A DNA stretch of 7,174 nt, taken from Candidatus Palibaumannia cicadellinicola (GTDB lineage Bacteria > Pseudomonadota > Gammaproteobacteria > Enterobacterales > Enterobacteriaceae). Every line of letters starts with the position of its first letter. Position 1 is the stretch's first letter. The stretch covers positions 1 to 7,174 of the forward strand of contig NZ_NJPO01000129.1 in NCBI RefSeq assembly GCF_002855795.1, given 5' to 3'. The notes below the pieces were generated by a model that was not told where the DNA came from, searched no databases, and saw only the letters and a program-made list of their open reading frames with translations. Positions 1-7,144 of this stretch are shown here, piece after piece. Made by a program: the position numbers and the translations under genes.

Positions 1-1
1 G

Positions 2-892
2 AATACCCCTGGAATAGGACAGCCAATGACTATCCATCCAGCCAAAACACATCTGTATCTTGGCGTACGTCCTGTCTGTAGCGTAGTCAGCTACCGCATT
101 GATATTAATTATGGTTTACTCAGTGAGGTAGGCCGAGCGCCACTGTTTAGCAGCCCGACCCATTTGACCACAGATTTATTAGGTAACACTTTGTACTGTG
201 CTTCTTATAACGGTAGCTGTTTAAGCGTCAGCCAAATCGATGAACAGGGAATTGCTGGTGCGCCGGTGCAAATTATAGATAAATTAATTAATTGTCATTC
301 ATCTAATGTGGATACTAATAATCGGGTAGTGTGGGTTCCTTGTCTGAAAGAAGACCGTATTCGTCTCTTCCATAGGGCGAAAGTAGGTACGTTAATGCCC
401 TACGAACCAGAAGCAGTGCAGAGTAGGATTGGTGCTGGTCCACGCCATATGGCATTTCATTACGCTGGCGGATATACTTATACTATCAACGAACTGGATA
501 GTACCGTTACTATATGCACAACTAATCATCCATGCATAGTACAAACAATAGATATTATGTCGTCTCATTTAGACCATGGGAGATGGGCAGCAGATATCCA
601 TATAACACCTGATGGCCGCTGGTTATATTGTAGTGATCGTAGTGCTAGTATCATTGCCTGTTTTGCTGTGTCAGAGAATGGTCGGGTATTACATCTGATC
701 GGCCATTATTCGACCGAAATCCAGCCACGAGGATTCAATATAGATGCTACTGGGCGTTATTTAATTGTCAGCGGTCAGAAATCCCATCATATTACGGTGT
801 ATGGTATCGATAAACAAAACGGTGCCTTAAATAAATTGTCCCGCTACGCAGTCGGTCAAGGCCCCATGTGCGTAGTCATTATTAACTTATAG
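2..892 (+). CDS. pgl: 6-phosphogluconolactonase, 5' end cut by window edge
   Basis: Cytosolic lactonase that hydrolyses 6-phosphogluconolactone to 6-phosphogluconate, the second step of the oxidative pentose phosphate pathway. It is the seven-bladed beta-propeller type (E. coli YbhE, 331 aa), not the NagB-like type. Landmarks, numbered from the first in-frame Met at base 26: LGVRP near 13-17, GAGPRHM at 136-142, WAADIHITPDGR in the second half, then QPRGFN, GQKSHH and the C-terminal YAVGQGPM, all as in the E. coli protein. The Met at base 26 is not the start. The frame stays open to base 2 and reads NTPGIGQPM, matching E. coli DVPGQVQPM at about residues 33-41, so some 32 codons lie outside the window. 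The gene ends in TAG and converges on bioA with 40 bp between them. No internal stop or frameshift is seen. Identity is near certain; that it is full length is inferred. Confidence 0.96.
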   Translation, partial: NTPGIGQPMTIHPAKTHLYLGVRPVCSVVSYRIDINYGLLSEVGRAPLFSSPTHLTTDLLGNTLYCASYNGSCLSVSQIDEQGIAGAPVQIIDKLINCHSSNVDTNNRVVWVPCLKEDRIRLFHRAKVGTLMPYEPEAVQSRIGAGPRHMAFHYAGGYTYTINELDSTVTICTTNHPCIVQTIDIMSSHLDHGRWAADIHITPDGRWLYCSDRSASIIACFAVSENGRVLHLIGHYSTEIQPRGFNIDATGRYLIVSGQKSHHITVYGIDKQNGALNKLSRYAVGQGPMCVVIINL

Positions 893-912
893 TTATAATG
901 TTATAGATATTA

Positions 913-928
913 ATCTTTCTTAAAAGAT
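913..928. terminator. Weak dyad between convergent pgl and bioA
   Basis: A 6-bp perfect inverted repeat, ATCTTT and AAAGAT, separated by CTTA, sits in the 40-bp gap between the stop codons of pgl and bioA. AT-rich sequence flanks both sides. Its position suits a bidirectional terminator, but the stem has only two G/C pairs and no strict T-run follows. In such AT-rich DNA it could be chance. Confidence 0.25.
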
Positions 929-932
929 ATTA

Positions 933-2222
933 TTATATAATAAAATGATTCTGATAATCTAAAGCCCCAGCTATAGCGTAGAGTAAACGTTGCAGAGCTT
1001 CTACATTTATAATATATGGCGGCATGAGATAAATATAGCTGCCAAAAGGTCTAATCCAAACTCCTTGATCGACAAACCAGCTCTGCAGCGTAGACACCGC
1101 TATTGGCAATTTGGTTTCTACTACACCAATAGCCCCTAAGACTCGCACATCTCGCACCTGCGGGTGATCTAATAAAGGTAACAAACCAGCGCGTAGTTGC
1201 GCGGCTATAGCCGCCACACGTGGGCGCCAGCTTTCGTCTTCCAGTAATGAAATACTTGCATTGGCTGCAGCACAGGCAAGCGGATTACCCATGAAGGTGG
1301 GGCCATGCATAAAGCAGCCGGCATCGCTATTACTGATAGTTTCCGCCACATGACGGCGCGTTAATGTGGCAGATAGTGTCATTGTGCCGCCGGTTAGCGC
1401 TTTACCTACGCAGATAATATCCGGTGAGATACCTGCGTGATCGCAGGCAAACCATTCACCAGTACGACCGAAGCCGGTAGCGATTTCATCGGCAATTAGT
1501 AATAACCCATATTGATCGCATAATTCGCGCACTAGCCTCAGGTAGTGCGGGTGGTAGAAGTGCATACCGCCGGCGCCCTGCACAATAGGTTCCAGAATCA
1601 CAGCAGTTAAAGATGCATGATGAGTAGCTAGGGTGGTACTGAGGTTAAGATCGTCGCCGGCGTGCCAGGTCTCTCCGAAACGTCGTTGCGGGGAATCGAC
1701 AAACAAGTGTGTCGGGAGATAGTTGTTATACAATCTATGCATAGAGTTATCGGGATCGCATACAGACATCGCGCCGAAGGTATCACCGTGATAGCCTTGG
1801 CGCAAAGCGAGAAATTTACGACGCGGCTTTCCGCTGGCTTGCCAGTACTGCAGAGCCATTTTCATCGCTACTTCTATAGCTACAGATCCTGAATCAGCTA
1901 AAAAAACACACTCTAGACCAGAAGGTACTAACGCTACAAGACGTTGGCATAACTCCACCGCCGGATAGTGGGTAATCCCGCCAAACATAACGTGTGACAT
2001 ATGGCTTATTTGATCGTTCATTGCCTGGTTAATTACCGGATGGTTATAACCATGAATTGCTGCCCACCAAGAAGACATTCCGTCTACCAACCTACGGCCA
2101 TCGCTTAGAGTTAGTTCGCAGCCAGCGGCGGAGATCACTGGATAGCTAGGTAATGGATGAATCATTGAGGTATAGGGATGCCAGATATGACGGCGATCAA
2201 AAGCAAGGTAGTCTGGGTGCAT
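933..2222 (-). CDS. bioA: Adenosylmethionine-8-amino-7-oxononanoate aminotransferase (DAPA synthase)
   Basis: PLP enzyme of class III aminotransferases that converts KAPA to 7,8-diaminopelargonate with S-adenosylmethionine as the unusual amino donor. At 429 aa it has the same length as E. coli BioA and aligns without an apparent net gap. The N-terminal HIWHPYTSM, SSWWAAIHG (substrate pocket), GYHGDTFGAMSVCDPDNSMH, the PLP-phosphate and ring contacts in ADEIATGFGRTG, the Schiff-base lysine K274 in GKALTGG (codon at 1401-1403, checked), FMGNPLACAAAN and WIRPFG are all present. The start gives the E. coli-like N-terminus; upstream on the minus strand is a modest TAGG ribosome site about 8 nt away. 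It is transcribed divergently from bioB, as in most enterics. The C-terminal ten residues differ from E. coli but are not catalytic. All key residues are intact, so it is probably functional. Confidence 0.98.
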   Translation of the reverse strand: MHPDYLAFDRRHIWHPYTSMIHPLPSYPVISAAGCELTLSDGRRLVDGMSSWWAAIHGYNHPVINQAMNDQISHMSHVMFGGITHYPAVELCQRLVALVPSGLECVFLADSGSVAIEVAMKMALQYWQASGKPRRKFLALRQGYHGDTFGAMSVCDPDNSMHRLYNNYLPTHLFVDSPQRRFGETWHAGDDLNLSTTLATHHASLTAVILEPIVQGAGGMHFYHPHYLRLVRELCDQYGLLLIADEIATGFGRTGEWFACDHAGISPDIICVGKALTGGTMTLSATLTRRHVAETISNSDAGCFMHGPTFMGNPLACAAANASISLLEDESWRPRVAAIAAQLRAGLLPLLDHPQVRDVRVLGAIGVVETKLPIAVSTLQSWFVDQGVWIRPFGSYIYLMPPYIINVEALQRLLYAIAGALDYQNHFII

Positions 2223-2321
2223 CTATCAAACCTATCAACTATGGTATATAAATATTTTATTGACAGTATAATAAAATATAGTAAAGTAATACTACTAGTT
2301 TATTTATAACTGGGTATATAG
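2223..2321. promoter_or_regulatory. Divergent bioA/bioB control region
   Basis: This 99-bp, very AT-rich spacer separates the start codons of bioA and bioB. In E. coli the matching region holds face-to-face promoters and the BirA operator. Rightward elements: a perfect -35 TTGACA at 2260-2265 with a poor -10 TAAAGT at 2282-2287 (16-bp spacer), and alternatively a perfect -10 TATAAT at 2267-2272 with a weak -35. Leftward: TATACT read on the minus strand over 2270-2265, again with a weak -35. TGGG at 2311-2314 could serve as the bioB ribosome site. I looked for the BirA half-sites TTGTAAACC and GGTTTACAA with 14-16 bp spacing and found no convincing pair. The best fragments, AAACC at 2228-2232 and GGTATA at 2243-2248, are only 10 bp apart. 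The promoter role is well supported by layout; the exact start points are guesses. Confidence 0.7.
2252..2279. repeat. Perfect 10-bp inverted repeat at the centre of the bio promoter region
   Basis: ATATTTTATT at 2252-2261 is matched by its exact reverse complement AATAAAATAT at 2270-2279, with an 8-bp spacer that contains part of TTGACA and TATAAT. The dyad therefore covers the best candidate promoter elements on both strands, the place where the BirA operator lies in E. coli. Its arms contain no G or C and do not resemble the BirA half-site, so it may be a decayed operator, another site, or chance in AT-rich DNA. Confidence 0.5.
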
Positions 2322-3335
2322 ATGATGCAAAGCAATCAACGTTGGACGCTAGAACAAGCCACCGCACTGTTTGATAAGCCTTTTTTTGATTTGCTCTTCA
2401 ACGCTCAACAAGTACACAGAAAACATTTTCTACCAGGACAAGTACAAATCAGCACACTTTTATCGATCAAGACCGGCGACTGCGCAGAAGATTGTAAATA
2501 CTGCCCACAGAGCTCTCATTACAAGACTCAATTAAATAGTGAGCGTCTGGTGCAGTTACAGCAAGTTTTAGACGCAGCGCAAAAAGCACGCAATGCTGGT
2601 GCAACGCGTTTCTGCATGGGAGCCGCTTGGAAGAACCCACATGATCGTGATATGCCCTTGCTGGAGAGAATGGTGCAAGGAGTAAAGTCGATAGGATTAG
2701 AAACCTGCATGACCTTAGGCATGATTAGCAATGAGCAAGCACAACGCCTAGCAGAAGCAGGTCTTGATTTCTATAATCATAACTTAGATACCTCGCCGGA
2801 ATTTTATGGTAGTGTCGTTACTACACGTAGTTATCAGGATAGGCTTGATACACTTCAAACAGTCCGTCAGGCAGGGATCAAAGTATGCTCCGGCGGTATC
2901 ATAGGATTAGGAGAAGCAATCAGCGATCGCGCTGGACTGCTGGTGCAACTAGCTAATTTACCTGAGCCGCCGGAGAGTGTACCGATCAACATGCTAGTAA
3001 AAATCAGTGGCACGCCGCTGGCGAAAAATAAAGATGTAGACCCTTTCGATTTTATTCGCACCGTTGCCGTTGCGCGCATTATGATGCCTACCTCTTATGT
3101 TCGCTTGTCTGCTGGGCGCGAACAGATGAACGAACAAACCCAGGCTATATGCTTTATGGCAGGTGCGAATTCTATTTTCTACGGTGGCAAGCTACTAACC
3201 ACCCTGAACCCAGCAGAGGAACGCGATAGAGCGCTATTCCGTAAGTTAAATATTAAGATAGAAGTACATACCCCCAAGAGCATTAATGCTCATAGCACGC
3301 GATTAGTTAATCAATATTATAATGCAGCTAGCTGA
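2322..3335 (+). CDS. bioB: Biotin synthase (radical SAM)
   Basis: Converts dethiobiotin to biotin by inserting sulfur, using S-adenosylmethionine, a 4Fe-4S cluster and an auxiliary 2Fe-2S cluster. The radical-SAM motif CAEDCKYC supplies C54, C58 and C61. The auxiliary cluster ligands are C98 ([10 protein letters not shown]), C129 (TCMTLG), C189 (KVCSGG) and R261 (VRLSAGR), each one residue beyond the E. coli number. [12 protein letters not shown] and the ESVPINMLV segment are also intact. The protein has 337 aa against 346 in E. coli. The shortfall lies after the FRKL segment, where the tail is shorter and dissimilar before ending in a familiar YYNAAS. Two consecutive ATGs (2322 and 2325) are possible starts; the first is 7 nt from a TGGG ribosome site. 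It is first gene of the operon, and its TGA overlaps the bioF ATG by one base. All catalytic residues are present. Confidence 0.98.
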   Translation: MMQSNQRWTLEQATALFDKPFFDLLFNAQQVHRKHFLPGQVQISTLLSIKTGDCAEDCKYCPQSSHYKTQLNSERLVQLQQVLDAAQKARNAGATRFCMGAAWKNPHDRDMPLLERMVQGVKSIGLETCMTLGMISNEQAQRLAEAGLDFYNHNLDTSPEFYGSVVTTRSYQDRLDTLQTVRQAGIKVCSGGIIGLGEAISDRAGLLVQLANLPEPPESVPINMLVKISGTPLAKNKDVDPFDFIRTVAVARIMMPTSYVRLSAGREQMNEQTQAICFMAGANSIFYGGKLLTTLNPAEERDRALFRKLNIKIEVHTPKSINAHSTRLVNQYYNAAS

Positions 3336-4501
3336 TGGCTGGGTCATGGATACCGCGTATCGAAAAAGCTCTAGCCCTGCAGCAGCATAAACAAGCTTAT
3401 CGATATCGTAAGCCAGTCAGCGGCGGCAACAACCGTATCTTGATTTACCAAGGCAAACGTTATCTGAATTTTTCTAGTAATGACTACCTTGGTCTGGCGC
3501 GTCACCCAGAGGTTATTGCCGCCTGGCAGCAGGCGGCCGCAGAGGAAGGAATTGGCTCGGGAGGGTCTGGCCACGTTATCGGTTATAGTACGATACATCA
3601 GCGGCTAGAAAGCCGCTTAGCTCATTGGCTTGGTTTTCCACGTGCATTGTTATTTTGTTCTGGTTATGTTGCTAACCAAGCAGTAGTGAGCGCATTGATG
3701 ACAGCTGGCGATCATATTCTAGCTGATCGTTTGAGTCATTCTTCTTTGATTGAGTCGGCTATTCAATCTCCGGCGGAGCTAAGACGTTTTCGCCATAATG
3801 ACGTTAGCGCGTTACAACGATTACTGCAACGCTTTTGTGTTGGTAACCGCTTGGTAATCACCGAGGGTGTTTTCAGCATGGATGGTGATCAGGCGCCATT
3901 GCCTGCTATGAGACAATGTACACATGCTGTAGATGGCTGGTTAATGGTGGATGATGCCCACGGTTTCGGCGTCTTAGGTACAGAGGGACGCGGATGTTGC
4001 GGGGATAAATATTGTCGTCCGGATGTGCTCATAGTCACATTTGGTAAAGCAGTAGGAGTGAGTGGCGCGGCAGTTTTGTGCCAGGTACCAGTGGCAGAAT
4101 ATCTACTACAGTTTGCTACGCATCTTATTTATAGCACAGCACTACCTCCAGCAACTGTTGCCGCAATAGACGCAGCTCTTACTGTTATTAGTAGTAGTAG
4201 GGGAGAAGTATTACGTCAGCGGCTGCGATACTATATCGATAGCTTTCGTCATGGCGCACAATCATTAGGCTATAAGCTAGCGCCATCAGCAACTGCAATT
4301 CAGCCGCTATTAATCGGCGATAATTTAAGCGCATTAATTTTGGCTAGTCAGTTGCTGGAACAAGGCCTGTGGCTAACCGCTATTCGTCCACCTACTGTGC
4401 CACCTGGCAGTGCTCGCCTGCGTATTACCCTAACAGCCGCCCATAAGTACGGGGATATTCAACAACTGCTGGAAGCATTGGCCAATGTTAAGCACATTTA
4501 A
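3335..4501 (+). CDS. bioF: 8-amino-7-oxononanoate synthase (KAPA synthase)
   Basis: PLP-dependent alpha-oxoamine synthase that condenses a pimeloyl thioester with L-alanine to give KAPA, releasing CO2 and the thiol carrier. It has 388 aa (E. coli 384) and two extra residues ahead of the catalytic core. [24 protein letters not shown]135 in DRLSHSS (PLP stacking), [11 protein letters not shown]206/H209 in VDDAHG and the Schiff-base lysine K238 in FGKAVGVSG (codon 4046-4048, checked) are present. IRPPTVPPG and [10 protein letters not shown] close the protein. The ATG shares its A with the bioB TGA, and no strong ribosome site precedes it, which suggests translational coupling. Oddity: three cysteines at about 221, 222 and 227 ([10 protein letters not shown]), where E. 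coli has one. Probably functional. Confidence 0.98.
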   Translation: MAGSWIPRIEKALALQQHKQAYRYRKPVSGGNNRILIYQGKRYLNFSSNDYLGLARHPEVIAAWQQAAAEEGIGSGGSGHVIGYSTIHQRLESRLAHWLGFPRALLFCSGYVANQAVVSALMTAGDHILADRLSHSSLIESAIQSPAELRRFRHNDVSALQRLLQRFCVGNRLVITEGVFSMDGDQAPLPAMRQCTHAVDGWLMVDDAHGFGVLGTEGRGCCGDKYCRPDVLIVTFGKAVGVSGAAVLCQVPVAEYLLQFATHLIYSTALPPATVAAIDAALTVISSSRGEVLRQRLRYYIDSFRHGAQSLGYKLAPSATAIQPLLIGDNLSALILASQLLEQGLWLTAIRPPTVPPGSARLRITLTAAHKYGDIQQLLEALANVKHI

Positions 4502-5258
4502 TCTACCCATCCGCCATAAAACAGGTATAGCCCGCAGTTTTAGCCGTGCAGCACCGCACTATGATCGCTACGCCGCTTTTCAGCGTGATTGCGGCGAACG
4601 TTTGCGGGACTTGATCGGTCCCAGACACGGTAAGTTATTTCTAGACGCTGGCTGCGGTACAGGATGGTTCAGTCGTTGCTGGCAACGTGATGGTAATTGT
4701 GTCATTGCGTTAGATCTTTCGTTTGCTATGCTGGCTAGTGCCCAGCAACAGAACTCAGCGGATGCTTATATTCTCGGTGATATCGAGCAGCTACCGCTAG
4801 CGGCTGCTGCTGTTGAATGCGTGTTTAGTAACCTTGCTGTCCAGTGGTGCGAAGATTTACCGCAGGTGCTAGCGCAATTTTACCGGGTACTACGTCCAGG
4901 TGGTGTCTTAGCAGTATCTACCTTGGCCCAGGGATCACTGAATGAACTAGAACAAGCGTGGAAACAAGTAGACGACGGTATGCATATTAACGATTTTCTG
5001 CCACAACTAGATATTGCCGCAGCTTTCGATGCCTATAACCACCAGATAGTGATGGAACAAATAACGCTGCATTATTCACAACTAATCGATTTGCTGCGTG
5101 AAATCAAAGGGGTAGGCGCGAGCTATTTGCACCGAGGTCGTCCATCAGGTATGATAAGCCGTACTCGCTTCCGCGAGTTGGAGGAAGCCTGGCCCAAGCA
5201 CTCGTTAGGGTTGCCGTTAAGCTATCAACTCGTTTATGGAGTACTTTATCGTGATTAA
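4485..5258 (+). CDS. bioC: Malonyl-ACP O-methyltransferase
   Basis: SAM-dependent methyltransferase that methylates the free carboxyl of malonyl-ACP, so that fatty acid synthase can extend it to pimeloyl-ACP methyl ester, which BioH then demethylates. A Rossmann-type fold is indicated by motif [11 protein letters not shown] starting at residue 53, the acidic ribose contact in IALDLS around 74-79, GDIEQLPLA, and the BioC-typical [11 protein letters not shown] at 115-125. [24 protein letters not shown] and the C-terminal [12 protein letters not shown] follow, all as in E. coli BioC. Length is 257 aa against 251, with the extra residues at the N-terminus. The start overlaps the end of bioF by 17 bp and follows GGAAG at 4471-4475 with 9 nt spacing. 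The gene overlaps bioD at its 3' end. No bioH is visible in this window. Confidence 0.97.
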   Translation: MLSTFNLPIRHKTGIARSFSRAAPHYDRYAAFQRDCGERLRDLIGPRHGKLFLDAGCGTGWFSRCWQRDGNCVIALDLSFAMLASAQQQNSADAYILGDIEQLPLAAAAVECVFSNLAVQWCEDLPQVLAQFYRVLRPGGVLAVSTLAQGSLNELEQAWKQVDDGMHINDFLPQLDIAAAFDAYNHQIVMEQITLHYSQLIDLLREIKGVGASYLHRGRPSGMISRTRFRELEEAWPKHSLGLPLSYQLVYGVLYRD

Positions 5259-5931
5259 ACGTTATTTCATAACTGGAACTGATACCGATATCGGTAAGAC
5301 TATCGCTGCCTGCGCGTTACTACAAGCTGCGGCTCGCGCCGGTCATCAGGCTGCCGGCTATAAGCCTGTAGCTACCGGTTGTTATCTAACATCTGACGGC
5401 CTTCGCAATAGCGATGCATTAACACTGTTGGCTAATAGTAATGTCACGTTGTTTTATTCGCAGGTGAACCCACTTGCGTTTAGTGAACCTACCTCACCTC
5501 ATATTGCTTGCCACGAAGAAGGAAGGAATATAGATAACTATCAGCTATCTGCTGGGCTTAGAGTTATCGAAAAGCAATCTAATTGGATTGTAGTAGAGGG
5601 TGCAGGAGGCTGGTTTACTCCTTTAGGAGACGAACTTCTCTATAGCGACTGGGTAAGCGCTGAGCGACTGCCCGTAATATTAGTAATTGGCATCAAGTTA
5701 GGCTGTATTAATCACGCCCTGCTGACTGCACTAGCAGTACGGCAGTTAGGTTTACAGCTGGTTGGCTGGATTGCCAACCACCCACAACCGGCGACACACC
5801 GGCCGTACGACTATTTGGTAGCGTTGCGCAATAGGCTAGATGTGCCATTGATAGGTGAAATTCCGTGGTTGAGCGACTGTACTAAAGCTTGGCTAGCGGA
5901 CTATATCGATCTTGCTAAACTTAGTAGGTAA
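5251..5931 (+). CDS. bioD: Dethiobiotin synthetase
   Basis: ATP-dependent enzyme that carboxylates DAPA with CO2 and closes the ureido ring to yield dethiobiotin. The P-loop GTDTDIGKT lies at residues 9-17, the substrate lysine K38 in AGYKPVATG, then RNSDALTL, NPLAFSEPTSPH, VVEGAGGWFTPL, and ILVIGIKLGCINHALLTA. I chose the GTG at 5251, giving [12 protein letters not shown] and 226 aa. It follows GGAG at 5238-5241 with a 9-nt spacer and reproduces the E. coli layout, where a GTG overlaps the bioC stop. The upstream in-frame ATG at 5236 would add five residues (231 aa) but has no ribosome site. With the GTG start, bioD overlaps bioC by 8 bp. It is the last gene of the operon; in E. coli uvrB would follow, whereas here convergent ybhK comes after 38 bp. 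No clear terminator is seen in that gap. Confidence 0.97.
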   Translation: MIKRYFITGTDTDIGKTIAACALLQAAARAGHQAAGYKPVATGCYLTSDGLRNSDALTLLANSNVTLFYSQVNPLAFSEPTSPHIACHEEGRNIDNYQLSAGLRVIEKQSNWIVVEGAGGWFTPLGDELLYSDWVSAERLPVILVIGIKLGCINHALLTALAVRQLGLQLVGWIANHPQPATHRPYDYLVALRNRLDVPLIGEIPWLSDCTKAWLADYIDLAKLSR

Positions 5932-5969
5932 AAATATGAGCTAGCTGACTACTCAATATTCATTAATAG

Positions 5970-6881
5970 TTAGTACAATAATGGTAAGATGAAATCTAAT
6001 GCTTGACGTAGTAAATCACGGTCGTGATAGTGCTGCTCACCAACAGCTTCCAGTGGTCGCTGAATAACGATACGTTCGCTTATCGAGCCTGGTGTTACAC
6101 CAGGTCCAATAATAATTCCGTTAATCACTTTTTCGCGACCTATAGCCTGTTCCATCATGATTACTTTTTGTCTCAATGAGAGATTAGCTGCTGCTATGCT
6201 AAGCTCACGACCTAGATTATCTAAATAGATTATAGGTACACTAGTATGGCGCAGCGCTTGAGTTAAATCATCTAGTAGTAATAATGGCATCAAGCTAGTC
6301 AGAAAACTACCTGGACCAATAATAATTAGGTCCGCATCCGCAATTGCCTGCAGCGCCTCGTGCGTTGCAGGTACTACTGCTGAAAGTTTCATTTGCGCTG
6401 GTAACTCTCTCAACCGGTCCACAGCTACTTCTCCAGAAATCTTTTTCCCGCGAGCCGTAATAGCCAGTAGATCTATTGGGTGTTCAGACATCGGGATAAG
6501 GCTAGCATTTACCTTAAGCAGATGACGAATGAAATTAACTGCTTCCAGCGGTCGCTGGCTAAGATTATCCAGCGCCTTAAGCATTAGATTGCCTAAGTGG
6601 TGACCTGCTAGTTCTCCCTGACCGTCGAAGCGGTATTTAAACATCGCAGATGCAATACTTGGCTCAGCAATCAGCTGATTAAGGCAGTTACGAGTGTCGC
6701 CCCAGGCTATACCTCCTTCCGACTGACGGATACGACCAGATGATCCGCCATTATCCGTAGTAGTAACAATGCCAGTCAATCGTGAGCCGAGTGAGGAAAG
6801 GGCTGACATCACCCGACCTAATCCATGTCCGCCGCCCAATGCCACTACTTGATCTAAATCTGCTAAAGTTAGGTTATGCAT
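5970..6881 (-). CDS. ybhK: YvcK/YbhK-family gluconeogenesis factor (CofD-like)
   Basis: Member of the YvcK/CofD-like family, 303 aa against 302 for E. coli YbhK, matching throughout. The N-terminal nucleotide-binding loop [11 protein letters not shown] starts near residue 14, followed by [71 protein letters not shown] and NLGRELS. In B. subtilis, YvcK is needed for growth on gluconeogenic carbon sources and cell shape, and it binds UDP-sugars; the enteric homologue's role is not settled, and no enzyme activity should be assumed. The ATG at 6881 is preceded on the minus strand by AGGAG (6890-6886) only 4 nt away, a strong but close ribosome site. The gene converges on bioD. In E. coli it also lies just after the bio-uvrB segment, so it is the right-hand anchor of the conserved gene order. 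Confidence 0.96.
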   Translation of the reverse strand: MHNLTLADLDQVVALGGGHGLGRVMSALSSLGSRLTGIVTTTDNGGSSGRIRQSEGGIAWGDTRNCLNQLIAEPSIASAMFKYRFDGQGELAGHHLGNLMLKALDNLSQRPLEAVNFIRHLLKVNASLIPMSEHPIDLLAITARGKKISGEVAVDRLRELPAQMKLSAVVPATHEALQAIADADLIIIGPGSFLTSLMPLLLLDDLTQALRHTSVPIIYLDNLGRELSIAAANLSLRQKVIMMEQAIGREKVINGIIIGPGVTPGSISERIVIQRPLEAVGEQHYHDRDLLRQALDFILPLLY

Positions 6882-6910
6882 ACATCTCCTAGCAATTAAG
6901 AAAGACGGCG

Positions 6911-6919
6911 TTTATAGCA
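6911..6919 (-). promoter_or_regulatory. Extended -10 promoter for ybhK
   Basis: Read on the minus strand, this is TGC followed by TATAAA, an extended -10 element (TGn plus five of six consensus bases). No good -35 lies 16-18 bp upstream, which is typical of extended -10 promoters. The transcript would start near base 6904, giving a short leader of about 23 nt with the AGGAG ribosome site. Predicted by pattern only. Confidence 0.5.
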
Positions 6920-6927
6920 AATGAAAT

Positions 6928-6948
6928 TACGCTTCTCCTAGAAGCGTA
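6928..6948. repeat. 9-bp perfect hairpin/dyad upstream of ybhK
   Basis: TACGCTTCT at 6928-6936 and its exact reverse complement AGAAGCGTA at 6940-6948 flank a CCT loop. The stem has four G/C pairs in otherwise AT-rich DNA. It lies about 24 to 44 bp upstream of the predicted ybhK start point, so as DNA it could be an operator over the -35 zone. As RNA it could be a terminator: on the minus strand the sequence following it is ATTTCATTT, moderately T-rich, while on the plus strand the T-run begins only about 13 nt later. Function not determined. Confidence 0.6.
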
Positions 6949-7010
6949 TTAATCAAATATGTTTTTATCAGATGGTATATCGAGGAAATCATGAGAATTG
7001 ATGATTGCAC

Positions 7011-7025
7011 ATAGAGTAACTCTAT
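7011..7025. repeat. 15-bp operator-like palindrome
   Basis: ATAGAGT and ACTCTAT surround a single central A, a perfect palindrome with 7-bp arms. A one-base loop is too tight for an RNA hairpin, so a protein-binding DNA site is the more natural reading. A -35-like TTGACT (7029-7034) begins 3 bp later, although only a weak -10 (AATGAT, 18-bp spacer) follows it. I do not recognise the regulator. Confidence 0.45.
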
Positions 7026-7115
7026 AACTTGACTTGTGTTATTCTAGTGGAGAATGATAAATTATTTAGGAAAAAATTGATAAAATATGTTTTTTATTAT
7101 TAATTATTCCTCTGT

Positions 7116-7144
7116 TTGCCTGACAGTTAATGCTGGCTTATACT
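7116..7144 (+). promoter_or_regulatory. Candidate sigma-70 promoter reading out of the window
   Basis: TTGCCT at 7116-7121 and TATACT at 7139-7144 are separated by the ideal 17 bp, matching four and five of six consensus bases. A second TATACT occurs at 7150-7155. Transcription would start near 7151 and run rightward out of the window, implying a + strand gene just beyond. Pattern-based only; AT-rich DNA yields such matches by chance. Confidence 0.35.

Noticed and set aside
26..28. ATG at 26 as the true pgl start
   Set aside because: The frame continues upstream to base 2 with residues that match E. coli Pgl at about 33-41, so the gene is cut by the window edge.
1662..1892. 76-codon plus-strand open frame inside bioA
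   Set aside because: It is antisense to the conserved core of bioA, has no recognisable motif, and is explained by the codon pattern of the real gene.
2224..2251. TATCAAACC ... GGTATATAA as a BirA operator
   Set aside because: Half-site matches are partial and the spacing is 10 bp rather than 14-16; the AAACC also falls in the bioA leader.
2528..3079. Two minus-strand open frames (67 and 70 codons) inside bioB
   Set aside because: Both run opposite to well-conserved BioB sequence, have no ribosome site of note, and resemble no protein I know.
3371..3598. 75-codon minus-strand open frame inside bioF
   Set aside because: Antisense shadow of the conserved N-terminal part of BioF.
5938..5952. 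AGCTAGCT palindrome after bioD as a terminator
   Set aside because: A self-complementary octamer without a loop or a following T-run cannot act as an intrinsic terminator.
6991..7014. Seven-codon open frame behind AGGA (possible leader peptide)
   Set aside because: There is no attenuator-type hairpin pair after it and no run of a regulatory amino acid; too short to support.
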